Shown here: positions 1 to 10,795 of the stretch, one piece after another
How positions within the stretch are numbered: position 1 is the first letter of the stretch
Layout: each line of letters opens with the position of its first letter
Notes under the pieces: model-generated
Databases searched by the model: none
What the model was told of the DNA's origin: nothing
What the model saw: only the letters and a program-made list of their open reading frames with translations
Assembly (NCBI GenBank): GCA_030323885.1
Contig: CM059199.1
Location: forward strand, 38,262,590-38,326,589
Direction: 5' to 3'
From: Branchipolynoe longqiensis
Taxonomy: Eukaryota; Annelida; Polychaeta; Phyllodocida; Polynoidae
Length of the DNA: 64,000 nucleotides
Made by a program: the position numbers and the translations under genes

Positions 1-54
1 ATTTATCTCAGAAAAAATACAGAAATTCAAAACCATCGGACTATGCAACTTTAA
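1..54 (-). mobile_element. TTAA-MITE, end fragment cut by window edge
   Basis: The segment ends in CATCGGACTATGCAACTTTAA-like sequence (last bases TTAA at 51-54), matching the terminal inverted repeat of the ~355-bp TTAA-MITE family seen complete at 1636-1987. Orientation follows the interior ATTTATCTCAG motif, which is the reverse complement of the left end of the family. Confidence 0.8.
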
Positions 55-385
55 GCTGAGCTTCCATTGACACATCGTGTGGGATGCGTGATACGCGAAT
101 AAAGAGATCATCTTATTTTGGCTATAAGTATAACATTGTGGTCCTTGTATTCTGGAATTAGTCATTTTTACTGGTAAACCACCATGGTCTATTCTAGAAA
201 TGACTTTTCTTAGAATCAATGTGTGAAACTCTCTCCCCCCCCCCCCAAATGTGTCTTAAACTTAAATCTTTTCTTCTTACCTTTGTGTGTGTGTGGGACA
301 ACAATTTGAAACCCCACCCCCCCACGCCCCCGCCCACCAAAACAACAACATATATTCAGACACCATTCTACTATTTGCTATATAA
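55..385. other. No gene seen; C-rich low-complexity patches
   Basis: No ORF or repeat family is recognised. There are short C homopolymers near 230-246 and 310-330 and a short GT run near 282-294. Confidence 0.6.
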
Positions 386-617
386 CCAATGACTTATCAA
401 ATTTATACTTGTTGCTGCCTAGCCTGGCACTCAGCATTAACTGGTTAGCACAGTATCAGGATAATGTGACTGTGTGGGATATTGGGTCATGATGTCGGTG
501 GCCTGGTCTCCCAGTGGGGCAGCATTATGTTGCCATGAGTTTGCACTGTCACAAGTCGGTACCCATTCTGATATGACCTTAGATGTTGCTAGGACATAAA
601 ACAACAAACAAACACAT
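386..617 (+). mobile_element. SINE-A, 5'-truncated
   Basis: The body runs from the post-tRNA segment (AATGACTTATCAAATTTATACTTG) through the CAGCAT..GCACTGTCACAAGTCGG core to the 3' end GACCTTAGATGTTGCTAGGACATAAAAC and an (AAC/AAAC)n tail. The tRNA-like head is missing. Confidence 0.85.
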
Positions 618-628
618 AAAACCTGCTA

Positions 629-818
629 CAGTAAAACCTTTCTAATCGATCACCTCCAAAAATCGACCACTCCCTTGTATCGATCGCTTTATTTGGGTCC
701 CAAACGATCGCCCATACGATACCATTGTAATGTTAAAAAGACTCCCTAAACCGACCACCTTCCTGAAAGCACCATTTAAAGTATGTCCCATGGTCGGTCG
801 ATTTAGAGAGGTTTGACT
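629..818 (+). mobile_element. TA-flanked mariner/Tigger-like MITE (family M)
   Basis: The left end is CAGTAAAACCTTTCTAATCG and the right end is GGTCGGTCGATTTAGAGAGG, an inverted repeat of about 25 bp. TA dinucleotides flank the element, as expected for Tc1/mariner/pogo-type transposons. It is 190 bp with no coding capacity. Copies of the same family lie at 24267-24444 and 31374-31541. Confidence 0.8.
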
Positions 819-860
819 ATATATATATATATATATATATAGATACATATATATATATCA
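819..860. repeat. (TA)n microsatellite
   Basis: An AT-alternating tract directly abuts the TA target site of the preceding MITE, so the transposon may have landed in a (TA)n tract or seeded it. Confidence 0.9.
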
Positions 861-1635
861 CGCTCAAATGGCAAAAGACTATTCCTATGATAAGGACCAA
901 CCACAACCACTATTCTCTTGCAGGACACATTTCGCCTTTGCCTTCGTCTCTTGACACGACGAGAAAGCATACGACATTCAGTAAAATTCAAAGCAAGTGG
1001 GAGCCATTTCCTTTCACCAGCAGACGGCACAGTATTTCGTCAGAGCAGACGACACTGCGACGCTGGTGAAGCTAGCCTGAACATCATGTCGTGATATCTG
1101 CACCGCCCAGACGACCTTGACCTTCAGTGGGTAGCCTGCAAGCCGCGGCCCCCCTTCCCGCCGATTAGGCGAACCCGTAGGGATCAAAGACAGGAAGCAG
1201 ATGTAAGCACTACTGACCTTTGTCTGATGGTGTCCGAGGAAAAGGGCTGTCGCGCCACCGTAATCTACACCACCTCTGTGCCCTTAAAATCCCACACACA
1301 TCACTAAGACCACCGCAGATGTTAGTCAGTTATTGCCGGATATGAGGTTCAAGGTCCGGGTGACTCTCGAGTGGGTGATACATTTGAGAAACTAGAAGTT
1401 ACGGAATGTTATGTATATATTTCAGTACGCGAGCGACAGTATTCGCACCACTGCTAGGGTTGGGGGTGGTGGTGCCACCTAGCCCAACTCTGAAAAAGGG
1501 GTCACCCATGAAGTAGTACAGAACATATGGGTGATCATATAGGGGACATTCGCTTTTGTGCCTTTATACTTGCATAAGTCTTATACATCACTTATAAATA
1601 ATATACAGTACTTTATTATAAATAGACCTTGTATA
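861..1635. other. Unclassified, no supported gene
   Basis: Mixed-composition sequence with short ORFs under 80 codons that have no recognisable domain. No match to the other repeats in this window was noticed. Confidence 0.5.
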
Positions 1636-1987
1636 TTAAAGTTGCATAGTCCGATGGTTTTGAGTTTGACATTTTTCTGAGATAAGTATATTAAATTAAT
1701 AATTATAATCTACCTTATTTACTTTGAAGTAACTTTTAATTGAAATGGCTACCCTTTGAGATATTCGAAATTCAAACATGTGAAAATAATGTTGGCAAGC
1801 ACGCCAAAACTCTGATACCATAGGCTTCTGTAGTAACAGGTTCTATTAAATTGACTCAGTGTTCCCTTCTATGTGGCAATAAATACTTAATAAGTGCGTC
1901 AGTATCTAAGTTAGATATGTAGAATCAAATCTAGATAATTGTTTCGATTTTGAAAACTTGATGCTTCATCGGACTGTGCAGCTTTAA
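1636..1987 (+). mobile_element. TTAA-MITE, full copy
   Basis: The element starts TTAAAGTTGCATAGTCCGAT and ends ATCGGACTGTGCAGCTTTAA, with TTAA at both extremities. The inverted repeats are about 20-25 bp. The interior has the family landmarks TTTGAGATATT, GGCAAGC, TAGTAACAGGTTCTATTAAA and AATCTAGATAATTG. TTAA boundaries are typical of piggyBac or Kolobok insertion. There is no transposase ORF, so it is non-autonomous. Confidence 0.88.
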
Positions 1988-2112
1988 CTACTCTTTGAAT
2001 TCAAAAACACACGGTTTTCAATAACCCAAAATAAGTTCGTTTCTTGCCCTGCTTTTACTATTGAATTGGGCTGCAATGGAATTGCGCTAACAACGACCCT
2101 ACCTTAAATGTA

Positions 2113-2846
2113 TGTCCTAGCAACATCTAAGGTCATATCAGGACGGATACCGACTTTTAATAGTGCGCACTCATGGCGACTTTATAGTGCTGCCTCACTT
2201 GGAAATCAGGCCACCAGCACCATTACCTGATATCCCAAACAGTCACACTATTCTGATACTGTGCAAACAAGCCATTGTCCTATCCTATTTTTCCCGAGCA
2301 GCAGGCTAGGTAGATAACAGATTCACCCCATACTTATAGTAAAGGGGTGAACCCTAACCTAGTCTAAATACGAGCGAAGATAGCTTTATTATGGAACTGG
2401 AAGTAGAAACTCTGGCTCCAGGATCAAATGGCTACCCATATCGGCACAGAGTTGGTGAAATGAGCGAGAATGTAAAAAGACAAGATGGCGGCAATAAAAC
2501 ACCGTTGGTTTTATTTTAAACATTCCTTAAACTACATTCTTTATTTTATATTTCAAATCAAAAGTAGCGGGTCAATATGAAGATTTATTTGAAGAATATA
2601 TTTTGCTTCTTAGATTAAGAATTTACCAGCTCAATTAATTTCCCCACCATGTCGAAATTCTTCGCCCATTTCTCTAATATGTTGGTTTTCACCCCTGTAC
2701 TCGATGTACGGGGTGAATCCTTTATCTACAGGCTAGGTAGCGACAAGTATCAATTTTAAAAGTCATTGCTTTGACTCGGATGGGATTTGAACTTCCAACC
2801 TACCACTTGGGAAGCCTGCACTGTACCAATTCGGCCACCGCGTCAG
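2113..2846 (-). mobile_element. SINE-A1 split by a 9-bp-TSD MITE
   Basis: The SINE-A 3' half is at 2113-2310 and the head half at 2729-2846, ending at CGGCCACCGCGTC. The two halves rejoin exactly once the MITE at 2311-2728 and one copy of the 9-bp duplication CAGGCTAGG are removed. The SINE therefore pre-dates the MITE insertion. Confidence 0.9.
2311..2728. mobile_element. Mutator-like MITE with 9-bp target duplication
   Basis: The terminal inverted repeats are TAGATAACAGATTCACCCC at the left and GGGGTGAATCCTTTATCTA at the right. The element is flanked on both sides by CAGGCTAGG (2302-2310 and 2729-2737). It is 418 bp. A second copy of 417 bp at 16426-16842 has its own, different 9-bp duplication. 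A 9-bp duplication is characteristic of Mutator-like (MULE) elements. There is no coding capacity. Interior landmark: AAGATGGCGGC. Confidence 0.85.
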
Positions 2847-3206
2847 GTAAGCTCTAGGCAATTCTGCAAGTGTGGCACTGTACTACATGCCACAACACTG
2901 TCAATAGTCGCCGTTATCGGTGGGTGTCTGGTAGGTATTCGGCTTCAGGGAATCTATTGATTTTTTCCAATCCTTCCCCGCCCTAAAAATGTCGACACTC
3001 TACTAATCACCTGAGGTATTCCGCATTATCGACCTGGATCTCGGACAATTTGCAACTTGTGTCATTCATAAGCTGCTATTAGCTGTAACTTACTAACATC
3101 CAACAAATACACATTATTACTATTAGATTTATTTGCTCAGTTGGTGTTGATATGGGATTTCTTTTTCTGTAAAGAGAGTTCTGATTGTGGACAAATGAAG
3201 CTCTTA
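2847..3206. other. No gene or known repeat seen
   Basis: AT-moderate sequence between two SINE-A copies. No ORF above 60 codons and no recognised repeat. Confidence 0.5.
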
Positions 3207-3553
3207 CTACGGTTGGTTGGATGGTTGTTGGAGTTTTATGTCCTGGCAACATCTAAGGTCATATCACGGTGGGTATCCACTTGTGACAGTGCACACTCAT
3301 GATAACTATATAATTATAGTGCTGCCCCATGGGGAAATCAGGCCACTGGCACAATTACCTGATATCCCACTCAGTCACGTTATCCTGACACTGAGCTAAA
3401 CCAGTCCTTTCCCTATCATATCAATGCTGAGCGCCAGGCTAGGTAGCAACACGTATAAATTTGATAAATCATTGGTTTTACTCGACAGGGGACCAAACTC
3501 CTGACCTTCCGCATGGGAGGCCTGCGCTCTCCCGCTTCGGCCACAACTCCTGG
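3207..3553 (-). mobile_element. SINE-A1, near full length
   Basis: Read on the minus strand it runs from the tRNA-like head (near 3530-3553; B-box-like GGAGTTTGGTCCCC) to the 3' end with GTTGG-rich tail at 3207-3225. The internal core CCTGATATGACC..GTTGCCAGGACATAAAAC is intact. Confidence 0.85.
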
Positions 3554-3820
3554 AGACTAACAACACTGAACAGGTTGATTGATTGATTGATTGGTGGTTG
3601 CTTTACGCTGTGTCGGCAGCATAGGCCATATTCATGGTGAGAAATGTTTGTTTTTTGTTCAAACCATCACTTTTACATGTAAAAGCAGACAATCAATTAT
3701 GTGCCAATAGACACTCATTAAATTAAAAAGCTCATAATTATATATTTGTGTCCAAGGGAAACAAATTCCCTTAAAAAAAGGAAAAGGTTTATTAATAATT
3801 GATAGAATTAATTTTTTTAG

Positions 3821-4045
3821 TCAACTATATGAGGTGGTACAGACCACTGCCCTCAAAAAGACTAAAATGTTTTCTTGTTTTACCTTACTAAAAAGATCAT
3901 GCATACTGTCTCCAGTGTAAACTTGTTGGCACAGGGCCAAGAAATTAACACAACTTAGTAAAATGTGTTTGAGTGTCAGCAGGGACTGACACCCAATACA
4001 TTCAGTGGGAGGTTTCCCTTGAGCAGAAAAGCATTTGTAAGCCAT
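3821..4045 (-). pseudogene. LINE ORF2 C-terminal remnant
   Basis: This 74-codon stretch ends in SKVKQENILVFLRA. The homologous segment is present on the plus strand at 11035-11135 as TKVKQENILAFLKA, so it is a real conserved part of the element and not a chance ORF. It contains a CxxCQSLLTLKHILLSC motif resembling the zinc-finger-like C-terminus (C..C...H...C) often found after RNase H in I-like elements. It encodes the last part of ORF2 and is frame-broken from the RNase H upstream. Confidence 0.7.
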
Positions 4046-4137
4046 GAGTGGCCAATACGGCAGCGGCTAATGACCACTTGCTCCCACCGATCTCCCGCAT
4101 GAGTCTGTGGTGGTTTTGCCACAGATGGTTCAATTTT

Positions 4138-4512
4138 TTAAAGTTTATTAATGTTTTCATCCCACTCATGTTGCCATTTGGATTTTATGTGGGTGGTTAT
4201 TAGTGGTTTCAGATCAGAGTGAAGGATCAGACACGGTTCAAGATCACAGTTCAGGGCCTTCTTCGCAACCCGATCAGCTCGTTTGTTTCCTTGTATGCTG
4301 GCATGGCCAGGCACCCAGCACAGGTGGATGTCATATCCATATGTTGCCAGTTGGTTCATTTTATAAATGACGGTTGATAGAATAGGGCAGTCCGTTTTCA
4401 GTCCAGCAACAGTCAGGAGGCAGGAGAACGAATCACTGTATATAACATAGTTAGTGTGGTCTCCATGCAAACCAAATGGTTGAGGGTGCTGTGACCCCAC
4501 CTGAAGCCACAT
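4138..4512 (-). pseudogene. RNase H domain of I-like LINE ORF2
   Basis: About 124 codons. Visible RNase H landmarks are YSDS early (the second acidic block) and CWVPGHASIQGNKRAD (the final His/Asp block), followed by the K..WQ..W motif (SKWQHEWDENINKL) typical of this clade. The first catalytic Asp region upstream is degraded. In an intact element the domain removes RNA from the RNA:cDNA hybrid. The flanking RT catalytic core is deleted, so it cannot function here. Confidence 0.85.
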
Positions 4513-4540
4513 TGGCGGTTGGACAGGTGGTGTCCTGACT

Positions 4541-5458
4541 TCAGTAGCCAGACGAGGAGGTTGTTTTATAGATGCAGCTTGTGAGGGTTATGGGATGGTA
4601 GTTGTTGGCTTCACTCTGGTCTTTACCAGGTTTGGGAATCGGTATTACTGTCGCCTCCCGCCAAAATGCGGGGACAACACCTGACTCCCAGATGTTGTTG
4701 AAGAGTTGAAGCAACAGTCTCAGCGCAGGTTCGGGGAGATGTCTAAAAAATTGATAATGAATTCCATCAGGTCCAAAGGCCATGTCATGTGAGCTTTCCA
4801 AAGAACACCTCAACTCACCAATACTGAATGGGGAGTTGTAGTGCTGCTCGCCATCAGAGGAGAAATTCAAAAGCTTTCGCTCTTGGCGTTCCTTGACAGC
4901 CAGAAAGCCCAGGAGGGAGTTTGCCAAAGACGAGTTTCCAGCAAAGGCGTGAGCCAATTCTTCACTTATTTCATCGAGTGATGTGAGAATGGTGCCGTTG
5001 TGTTTCAAGTGCTGGACAACAGAAGAATCACCTCCCCTTCATTTGATTCTCCTGATCATTGTTCACACTTTGCCCAATGGCGTGCGCATGGTGATGCTAG
5101 AAACGAATGGTCTCCAACACTGCCTCCGCGCTTCTTTGATTGTTCTGCGATCATGAGCCTGCAGAATACTAAAGATGGCCAGATTTTCAGTAGTCGGTCT
5201 CCTGTGGAGTTTATGCTGAGCTTTCTTTCGTTCCTTAATAGCCCTCCTGCAGCGGCCATCCAACCATGGAGACGTCAGACGCTTGGGAGTTGCCAAGGTC
5301 TTCGGAACAGTTTTCTCTCCGATCCATCTCAGCAGCTGAGTGAAGGAATCGATGTCACTGATGTCTGGAGTGAACTCCTCGCGACATAGGGTATGGTAGG
5401 TTGGCCAGTCGGCTTTACATAGCGGCACCTCCTCTCTCGCTCTACGGGAGATGCCCAT
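4541..5458 (-). pseudogene. LINE ORF2 linker and RT N-terminal part
   Basis: Two overlapping frames together give a continuous I-like ORF2 segment: a linker with WLDGRCRRAIKERKKA and then FSIGELRCSLESSHDMAFGPDGI, FWREATVIPIPKPGKD and NNYHPITLTSCIYK, which correspond to the first RT motifs. After SCIYK the sequence jumps to degraded RNase H sequence. The YADD-type RT catalytic box and everything around it are absent, an estimated loss of roughly 1 kb. A frameshift near 5000-5070 separates the two pieces. Confidence 0.85.
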
Positions 5459-5760
5459 TCACAATTAAAAATAATTGGGAAATGGTCGGTCCTGCAGAGG
5501 TCGCCCCAGGCCTAAAGTCCAGCGCCAGTTTTGGTTCTCCAATGCTGAGATCGATGGCAGAGTATGTTTCATAGCCGGGATGCAGATATGAGTATGAACC
5601 ATCGTTCAATACACACAGAGCATGACCAGCCACAAAGTCCTCAATTCTCTTGATTTTAGCATTCCTATTGCCCTCTGCCCCCATAGTGGGTTGTGGCTGT
5701 TAAAGTCATCCATAAGTAAAGTCTCAGACATCTCAATATCAGCCAGCACCTGATATCGAT
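5442..5760 (-). pseudogene. Partial apurinic-like endonuclease domain of LINE ORF2
   Basis: The minus-strand frames show MDDFNSHNPLWG (the DFN-H-P-W-G endonuclease motif) and, further on, LNDGSYSYLHPGYETYSAIDLSI (the S-x-IDL block). The expected terminal SDH motif is not intact. The N-terminal part of the endonuclease is missing, because the ORF1 tail runs almost directly into the DFN motif. The domain nicks target DNA in active elements; here it is broken by deletion and frameshift. Confidence 0.8.
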
Positions 5761-5829
5761 TTAGGGCTAAGTTTTTGGAGATCGGTGACCCCCTGGACGT
5801 TTTGTCCATAGGGGTCAAAGATCCCTTTG

Positions 5830-6720
5830 GAACTCGGTCTGACACATTATTCTTTTTCTTCTTGGGCATCGCCGGCTCGGCCAGCATCTGCACTGCAATA
5901 CTGTTATTGCCTATTGTAACTTTTTGGAGTCGAAACCGGAGTTGGATTCGGGACTGGGGTGAAGGTAGTGTGCTTCCCCCCAATCAACAACGTTAGTTCA
6001 GTCTGGCATTCAATTGTCCTATTGGAGACTTTGGCCCCTGCAGCATAGCTCTTGGTGGTTGGTGAGGGAGTATTCGCCTCAGCCAGCTTTCGAGCTTCTG
6101 GGTAGCTTAGCCGCTTTTCAGTTTTGATCTGCTGAATGAGCTTTTCTTTTTTCCAGACTGGACATTCTTTAGATATGGCCATATGATCACCCAGGCAATT
6201 GGAAAATGTTGCCTGCTTTTGACTACTGGTGTTGTCAGGACCTTTCTGACCACACTTAAAACAGATGGTTTCGTTTTTGCATCTATCCTTGCCATGACCA
6301 AACTTCTGGCATTGGAAGCACCAAAGTGTGTTTGGGATGAAGATATCCACATTCATACTAAGGTAGCCAATTTTCAAATTCTGGGGCGGAAAAGGCTTGC
6401 CAAACGTGAGGATGAATGTCCCTGTATTTATGGACTTGTTATCCCTCTTTATAACTATTCTTCATATGTTTAACACTCCCTGAGACTTGAGCTCATGTGC
6501 TATCTCATCCTCATCAACATCATCAAGATTTCTAGTCCGGATTACTCCTTTGCTAGAGTTGAGAGTTCAATGAGGAGAGGTTTTCATGCCGATGTCTGCT
6601 AGCATGCTTGCACATAGCAGATTGTTGGCATGTGCTTTCTTAGCACACTCTACCAGAACATTTCCAGTTTGTAGCTTCTTCACGTCTTTACCTGTGCCAG
6701 CAATTCACATTGCAAAAAAG
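5830..6720 (-). pseudogene. LINE ORF1 (gag-like) with CCHC zinc knuckles
   Basis: The best frame (5904-6377) carries CFQCQKFGHGKDRC, a degraded CFKCGQKG knuckle, and a third NCLGDHMAISKECPVW, followed by KTEKRLSYPEARKLAE. This is the usual C-terminal layout of gag-like ORF1 in I and Jockey elements. Upstream on the same strand (6480-6720), degraded codons still read NSSKGVIRTRNL, the conserved N-terminal block. ORF1 binds element RNA. The frame is interrupted between the two parts, so this is a relic. Confidence 0.83.
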
Positions 6721-6740
6721 GCATAACCATTACTAGATTG

Positions 6741-7284
6741 ACCCTAGCGACCGCCTTCTAGGAAGTGAAGAATGACTTGGTAGTTGTGTAAATATAAATA
6801 TATATACAGTTGGTGTATGCTATAATATATCTCCATTAGTCTTCCCGCCAGGACTTCGCGTGACCACCCGATTGATTGGAACGAACCAGTCCAACCTCTC
6901 ATCTAGATGAAGTTGGGGCCAAAGTGCAGTGTTGGTCCACAAGGAGCCTTGGCCCCTTGCAGTCCTCATGCACCAGGATCCCTTCCTCCACCGACATGAG
7001 CCGCTACTTACAGCAAATGAGTCGCCCCATTTGTCCCTTTTTACGATCTGCAAGGGTGTGCAGAGCAACTTTTCTAACCCGGTTCATCACGGAGAGCACT
7101 GAACAACAAACAACAACTAACAAACTCAAACAACTAACCATAATAAGGTAAGGCTAGAATATTCCTATCCCACTGATGTTAATCTAACTCCAGCTGAATG
7201 GCCGACTGCCCATATTTCTTTTTTTCTTTCTTGAAGATTTATACTGCCTATCATGGATAAGTCTGAATATACTTGTTTTCACCA
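6741..7284. other. Unclassified
   Basis: Two overlapping antisense ORFs of 82-91 codons (6820-7151) show no domain. I see no clear repeat membership; it could be the 5' flank of the LINE. Confidence 0.45.
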
Positions 7285-7530
7285 TTAAACAGTTTGTCGA
7301 TAGAAAGCCCGAGCCTACACTTTTACAGAACAAAGGGATTTTTAACCTCCCACACCACATAGACATGGTATGAGAGCAACTGGCCTTTGATGGCACTGTA
7401 AATTATATACAGCGATGGAAATCCAAATTGGCAGAGGTGGGGCCACAGGGACTCAAACCACTGATCTTTAGATTAGGAATCTGACCTAGAAAAAAGCCAG
7501 ACACTCTAACCACTCCACCACAGAGATCAT
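7285..7530 (-). mobile_element. SINE-B (tRNA-like head), 3'-truncated
   Basis: On the minus strand it starts at CTCTGTGGTGGAGTGGTTAG, the A-box region of a tRNA-like head, then CCTAATCTAAAGATCAGTGG and the body CCAATTTGGATTTCCATCGC..TGTATATAATTTACAG. The family body AGGCTCGGGCTTTCTATCGAC is present, but the last ~60 bp seen at 27629-27940 are missing. Confidence 0.85.
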
Positions 7531-9024
7531 GTCATGATTTACATTGTTATGACTTCAATTAGAACTCTTTATGAATGCAGACAATAACTTTTGCACTCGT
7601 TTCAAATGCCATCAAAATACTTATATCGATCAATGTAATATTGATATAGTCATATCACACTAGAGTTGTTAGCAGTTAAATACACACTTTGCAGTAAATA
7701 GGAGAATGAATTACTGCTATTTACCTACAAGTACCACTGTAATATAATTAATGTGTTATATGTTAATGTGTGATATGTTGTCTTAGTTTATTATTTATAC
7801 GACCCTATATGGGTCATTCGCAGAAACTGTGTATAATTGTTTATGACTTTGACTTATTTTTGGAGGGTAGGAAGTCAAATAGTTATTGTCGAATCAGCAT
7901 GTCAGCAAAACTACATGTATTTAATCTATCCCACAAAATGTATCCAAAATATGCTTATATGATTTTTGTGCTAAAGTGAAAATATGAAAAATTGCATATC
8001 GATCCCATGCATTTAACAAAACGTTTTTTAAGATATGTATGACAATAATGTTTTGCTTAGCTCTAATACAAACAAAATCTTGTTTGAATTTGTTGTGTGC
8101 ATTATAATGATGCTAGGGATGTGTGTTAAAATGATGTAATGGAGGGATGCTGCATGATTAATTTTAACAACTTTCTCAATTTGTGTAAGATCAAAATAAA
8201 AAAAGTGAAAACAATTAATTTCAACTCTGACATATACACAACATAACAACTTTCGTATGAATATGGATTCTGCTATTATGTGGAATGTTTTGGATTGACT
8301 AGGCTGGGATGGGAATCTAGAGGAAGACAAAAGCAGACCCTCTTGATATATTGTAAACATCCCTATTTGCTATCAACAACAATGGTATGTCAATAAAAAT
8401 CTTCAAAGGCATGGTGCTCCCCTACTTTGACAATGGGTATGTAATAGACATAGATATAGACATACATTAATAAACCTACCTGGATAGACCACAAACATTG
8501 AGAACTGAAATAAATACATAGTCCCAAACCACTCCCTTCCCTCTCCCTCTCAGAAATCCCCCCTGGCAAAAAGAGCAAAAGAAATAACAACTACCAAAGT
8601 ATACCCACCAGCCTATAACACCTGTCTAACCCAATAAAACATATACTACTGACAAAGCTATAGTTGACCCAAGACAATTTAAATGAGTCGTGCAACCATT
8701 ATTTGCATAATCCAAAATCCATGACTACCGGTATCAGCAAGTCATGCCCATTATATTATTGTCTCCTCACAGGTATGATCTTCAAATCACTGATATAGTC
8801 TAAAGGTAAATGGCTATTCTTCAGTCTACATGTGCAAAATAAGATCCTCACTATATTTGTAGTGCCTCATTTTAACCTACTACTGTCTATATTGTTCATA
8901 CCATCACATCGTCTCATCCATAAATAGTTCATATGCACTATAATTGTTAAGGCCGGAAGACCAGCGCCTCGGTGCTGAAAAAAGATGTTATTCAACTGGA
9001 ATAAAAATTTGAAAAAAAAAATAA
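7531..9024. other. AT-rich, no gene or repeat recognised
   Basis: ORFs here are below 110 codons, of low-complexity composition and without motifs. I see no SINE or MITE in this stretch, the longest such stretch in the first 20 kb. Confidence 0.5.
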
Positions 9025-9590
9025 AAATCTACATGGGTGCTAAAAAAGAGCTACTTAAAAAACTGCAGATACTACAAAATAGGGCCCTGAAAATCGGCCT
9101 GAAGGTAGACAAATTACACCCCACTGGTGAAAGAAAGACAAATCCCTGACCTAAAAACATACAAAGAATATTTGTGCAAAATAAAAACTGGGAACCCCAA
9201 CTGAACTACACCACAAGGGGGCAGGCGATATGTCACGGCCCCCAACTGGACAGCCCAGGGTGGGAAAACCGGAAATATAAAAGCCAGATAACATGTCCAA
9301 CAACAATATAAATCAAATCCAAACAAACATAACTCAACCACCTGTTACATACAAGCCTATGGACATGTAAATAAAATAGGCTAGTATAGAATTAAGTAGA
9401 AAAAAGTGGAAAACTCTTCCCAAGGAAACCCCAAAACAGTAACATAGAACCTTAAGAAAACAACTAACATAGTAATAAGAATAGAACAAAAATACAATGC
9501 CAAGAGGGCCCCAAAAAAACTAACATAGGCTACTAAGCATACCAACAAACTATCTATCTGCTACTGAAATGCAGGCAATCAAATAACTTA
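9025..9590 (+). pseudogene. 5'-truncated non-LTR retrotransposon, C-terminal RT remnant and 3' UTR
   Basis: The plus strand reads KKELLKKLQILQNRALKIG, the conserved 'LQNRALRI' block near the C-terminus of Jockey/CR1-type ORF2, followed by a degraded frame with several stops and then A-rich non-coding sequence. The 3' boundary is uncertain. It is inactive and lacks all catalytic domains. Confidence 0.65.
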
Positions 9591-9734
9591 TCAGCACATA
9601 CTGTTTGGTAAGACAACACCAACACTACAGTTGGCCAGCATTGAAAACAAGCCTGAGTACTCGGGCTTACATGCTATGGGGAGTATAAATACAGCCTCAA
9701 TTAAAAAAAAAAACGGAAAAAAAAGCCAATGACC

Positions 9735-9862
9735 TAAAGATTTATACTTGTCGCTGCCTAGCGTGGCGCTCAGCATAACTAGGATAGGGCAAGGAGCAGT
9801 GGAATGAGGAAGATCAATTTTTTGTAATTGAAAATTCCCCTGCTTCATCAATAAATGTGCAA
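9735..9862 (+). mobile_element. Chimeric SINE: SINE-A body joined to SINE-B tail
   Basis: The SINE-A segment (ATTTATACTTGTCGCTGCC..AGGATAGGGCAAGG) passes directly into the SINE-B 3' module AGCAGTGGAATGAGGAAGA..CCCCTGCTTCATCAA. The same junction is seen at 23757 and, on the minus strand, at 21085. Confidence 0.85.
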
Positions 9863-10084
9863 AAAAGAGTCCATAGCAGTTCCTCAGTATTTTCAGTTCT
9901 GAAGTGATAAATAAAATTATACATTAACTTAAAAAGAAAATGTCAATGCAAAATAGAAAAAAAACTAATATAAATATACTAAGTACTTATATATTCAAAC
10001 CTTTCGGTTTTAATTCATTTTATATGGACAAACTGATGGATATAATATTCCCGGATACACATTTATTTAATTGAATTGAAGTCC

Positions 10085-10422
10085 AATTAGTTGGTTGGAT
10101 GTTGGAGTTTTACTTCCTGGCAACACTTAAGGTCATATCAGGACAAGTATTGACTTCTGACAGTGCACAGTCATGGTGACTTTATAGTACTGCCCCACTG
10201 GGAAATCAGGCTGCCAGCGCCATGACCTGATATCCCACTCAGTCACATTATCCTGACAATGAGCTAACGAATCCTTGCCCTATCCATGTAATGCCGAGCG
10301 CCAAGCTAGGAAGCAACAGGTATCAATTGTGTAAGGCAGTGGTTTGAGTCGACCGGGAATCGAGCTCCCGATCTCCCGCACGGGAGGCCTGCGCTCTACA
10401 TATTCGGCCACTACGTCCGGTG
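10085..10422 (-). mobile_element. SINE-A1, full length
   Basis: On the minus strand the head begins CCGGACGTAGTGGCCGAATA with B-box-like GAGCTCGATTCCCGG, the body is complete, and the 3' end is CCAACATCCAACCAAC. The A-box-like TGGCCGAATATG and B box are near-consensus, consistent with RNA polymerase III origin. Confidence 0.9.
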
Positions 10423-10518
10423 TACATATACGTATATATATGTCTATATATGTACATATAATTATGTGTACATATATATGTATAATGTATATATGTATGT
10501 ATATATATATATATATGC
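10423..10518. repeat. TA/TATG microsatellite
   Basis: Alternating purine-pyrimidine tract with ATGTAT variants, abutting the head of a SINE-A. Confidence 0.9.
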
Positions 10519-10795
10519 CTCCACACATGTAGCATCAAAGTCCCTCAGATCTCATGCAAAGTGCAGGTCCCAGGGGGCTGGCTGAAAGCTGACTGATTGA
10601 TGAATACTCACGTGCTTCGATTGCCCATCGGTTGCCCGGGAGCATGTCGAAATGTCAGACAGTCTGCCAACTTTGATTCCACGATGTCTTTGTCGGAAAG
10701 AGATTTGAATCCTGGTCAATTTCATATTAAGATTTAGACAGATGAAGGAAGAAGGATAACCTCAGCTACTTCCGGTCTTTCTCAGGAAGGCAAAC

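Larger units (their letters stand above)
3572..6740 (-). mobile_element. I/Nimbus-like non-LTR retrotransposon, internally deleted
   Basis: On the minus strand, in order: a gag-like ORF1 with CCHC knuckles, a partial endonuclease, a linker, the start of the RT domain, RNase H, a C-terminal piece, a 3' UTR, and a (TGAT/CAAT)n simple tail at 3572-3590. Gag + EN + RT + RNase H is the architecture of I-clade elements. The full RT core is missing, and several stops and frameshifts separate the pieces, so it is dead. The 5' boundary near 6740 is approximate. The 3' end is shared with 11018-11388. Confidence 0.85.

Noticed and set aside
5000..5389. 129-codon plus-strand ORF
   Set aside because: It is antisense to the LINE ORF2 segment, whose minus-strand frames carry recognisable RT and linker motifs.
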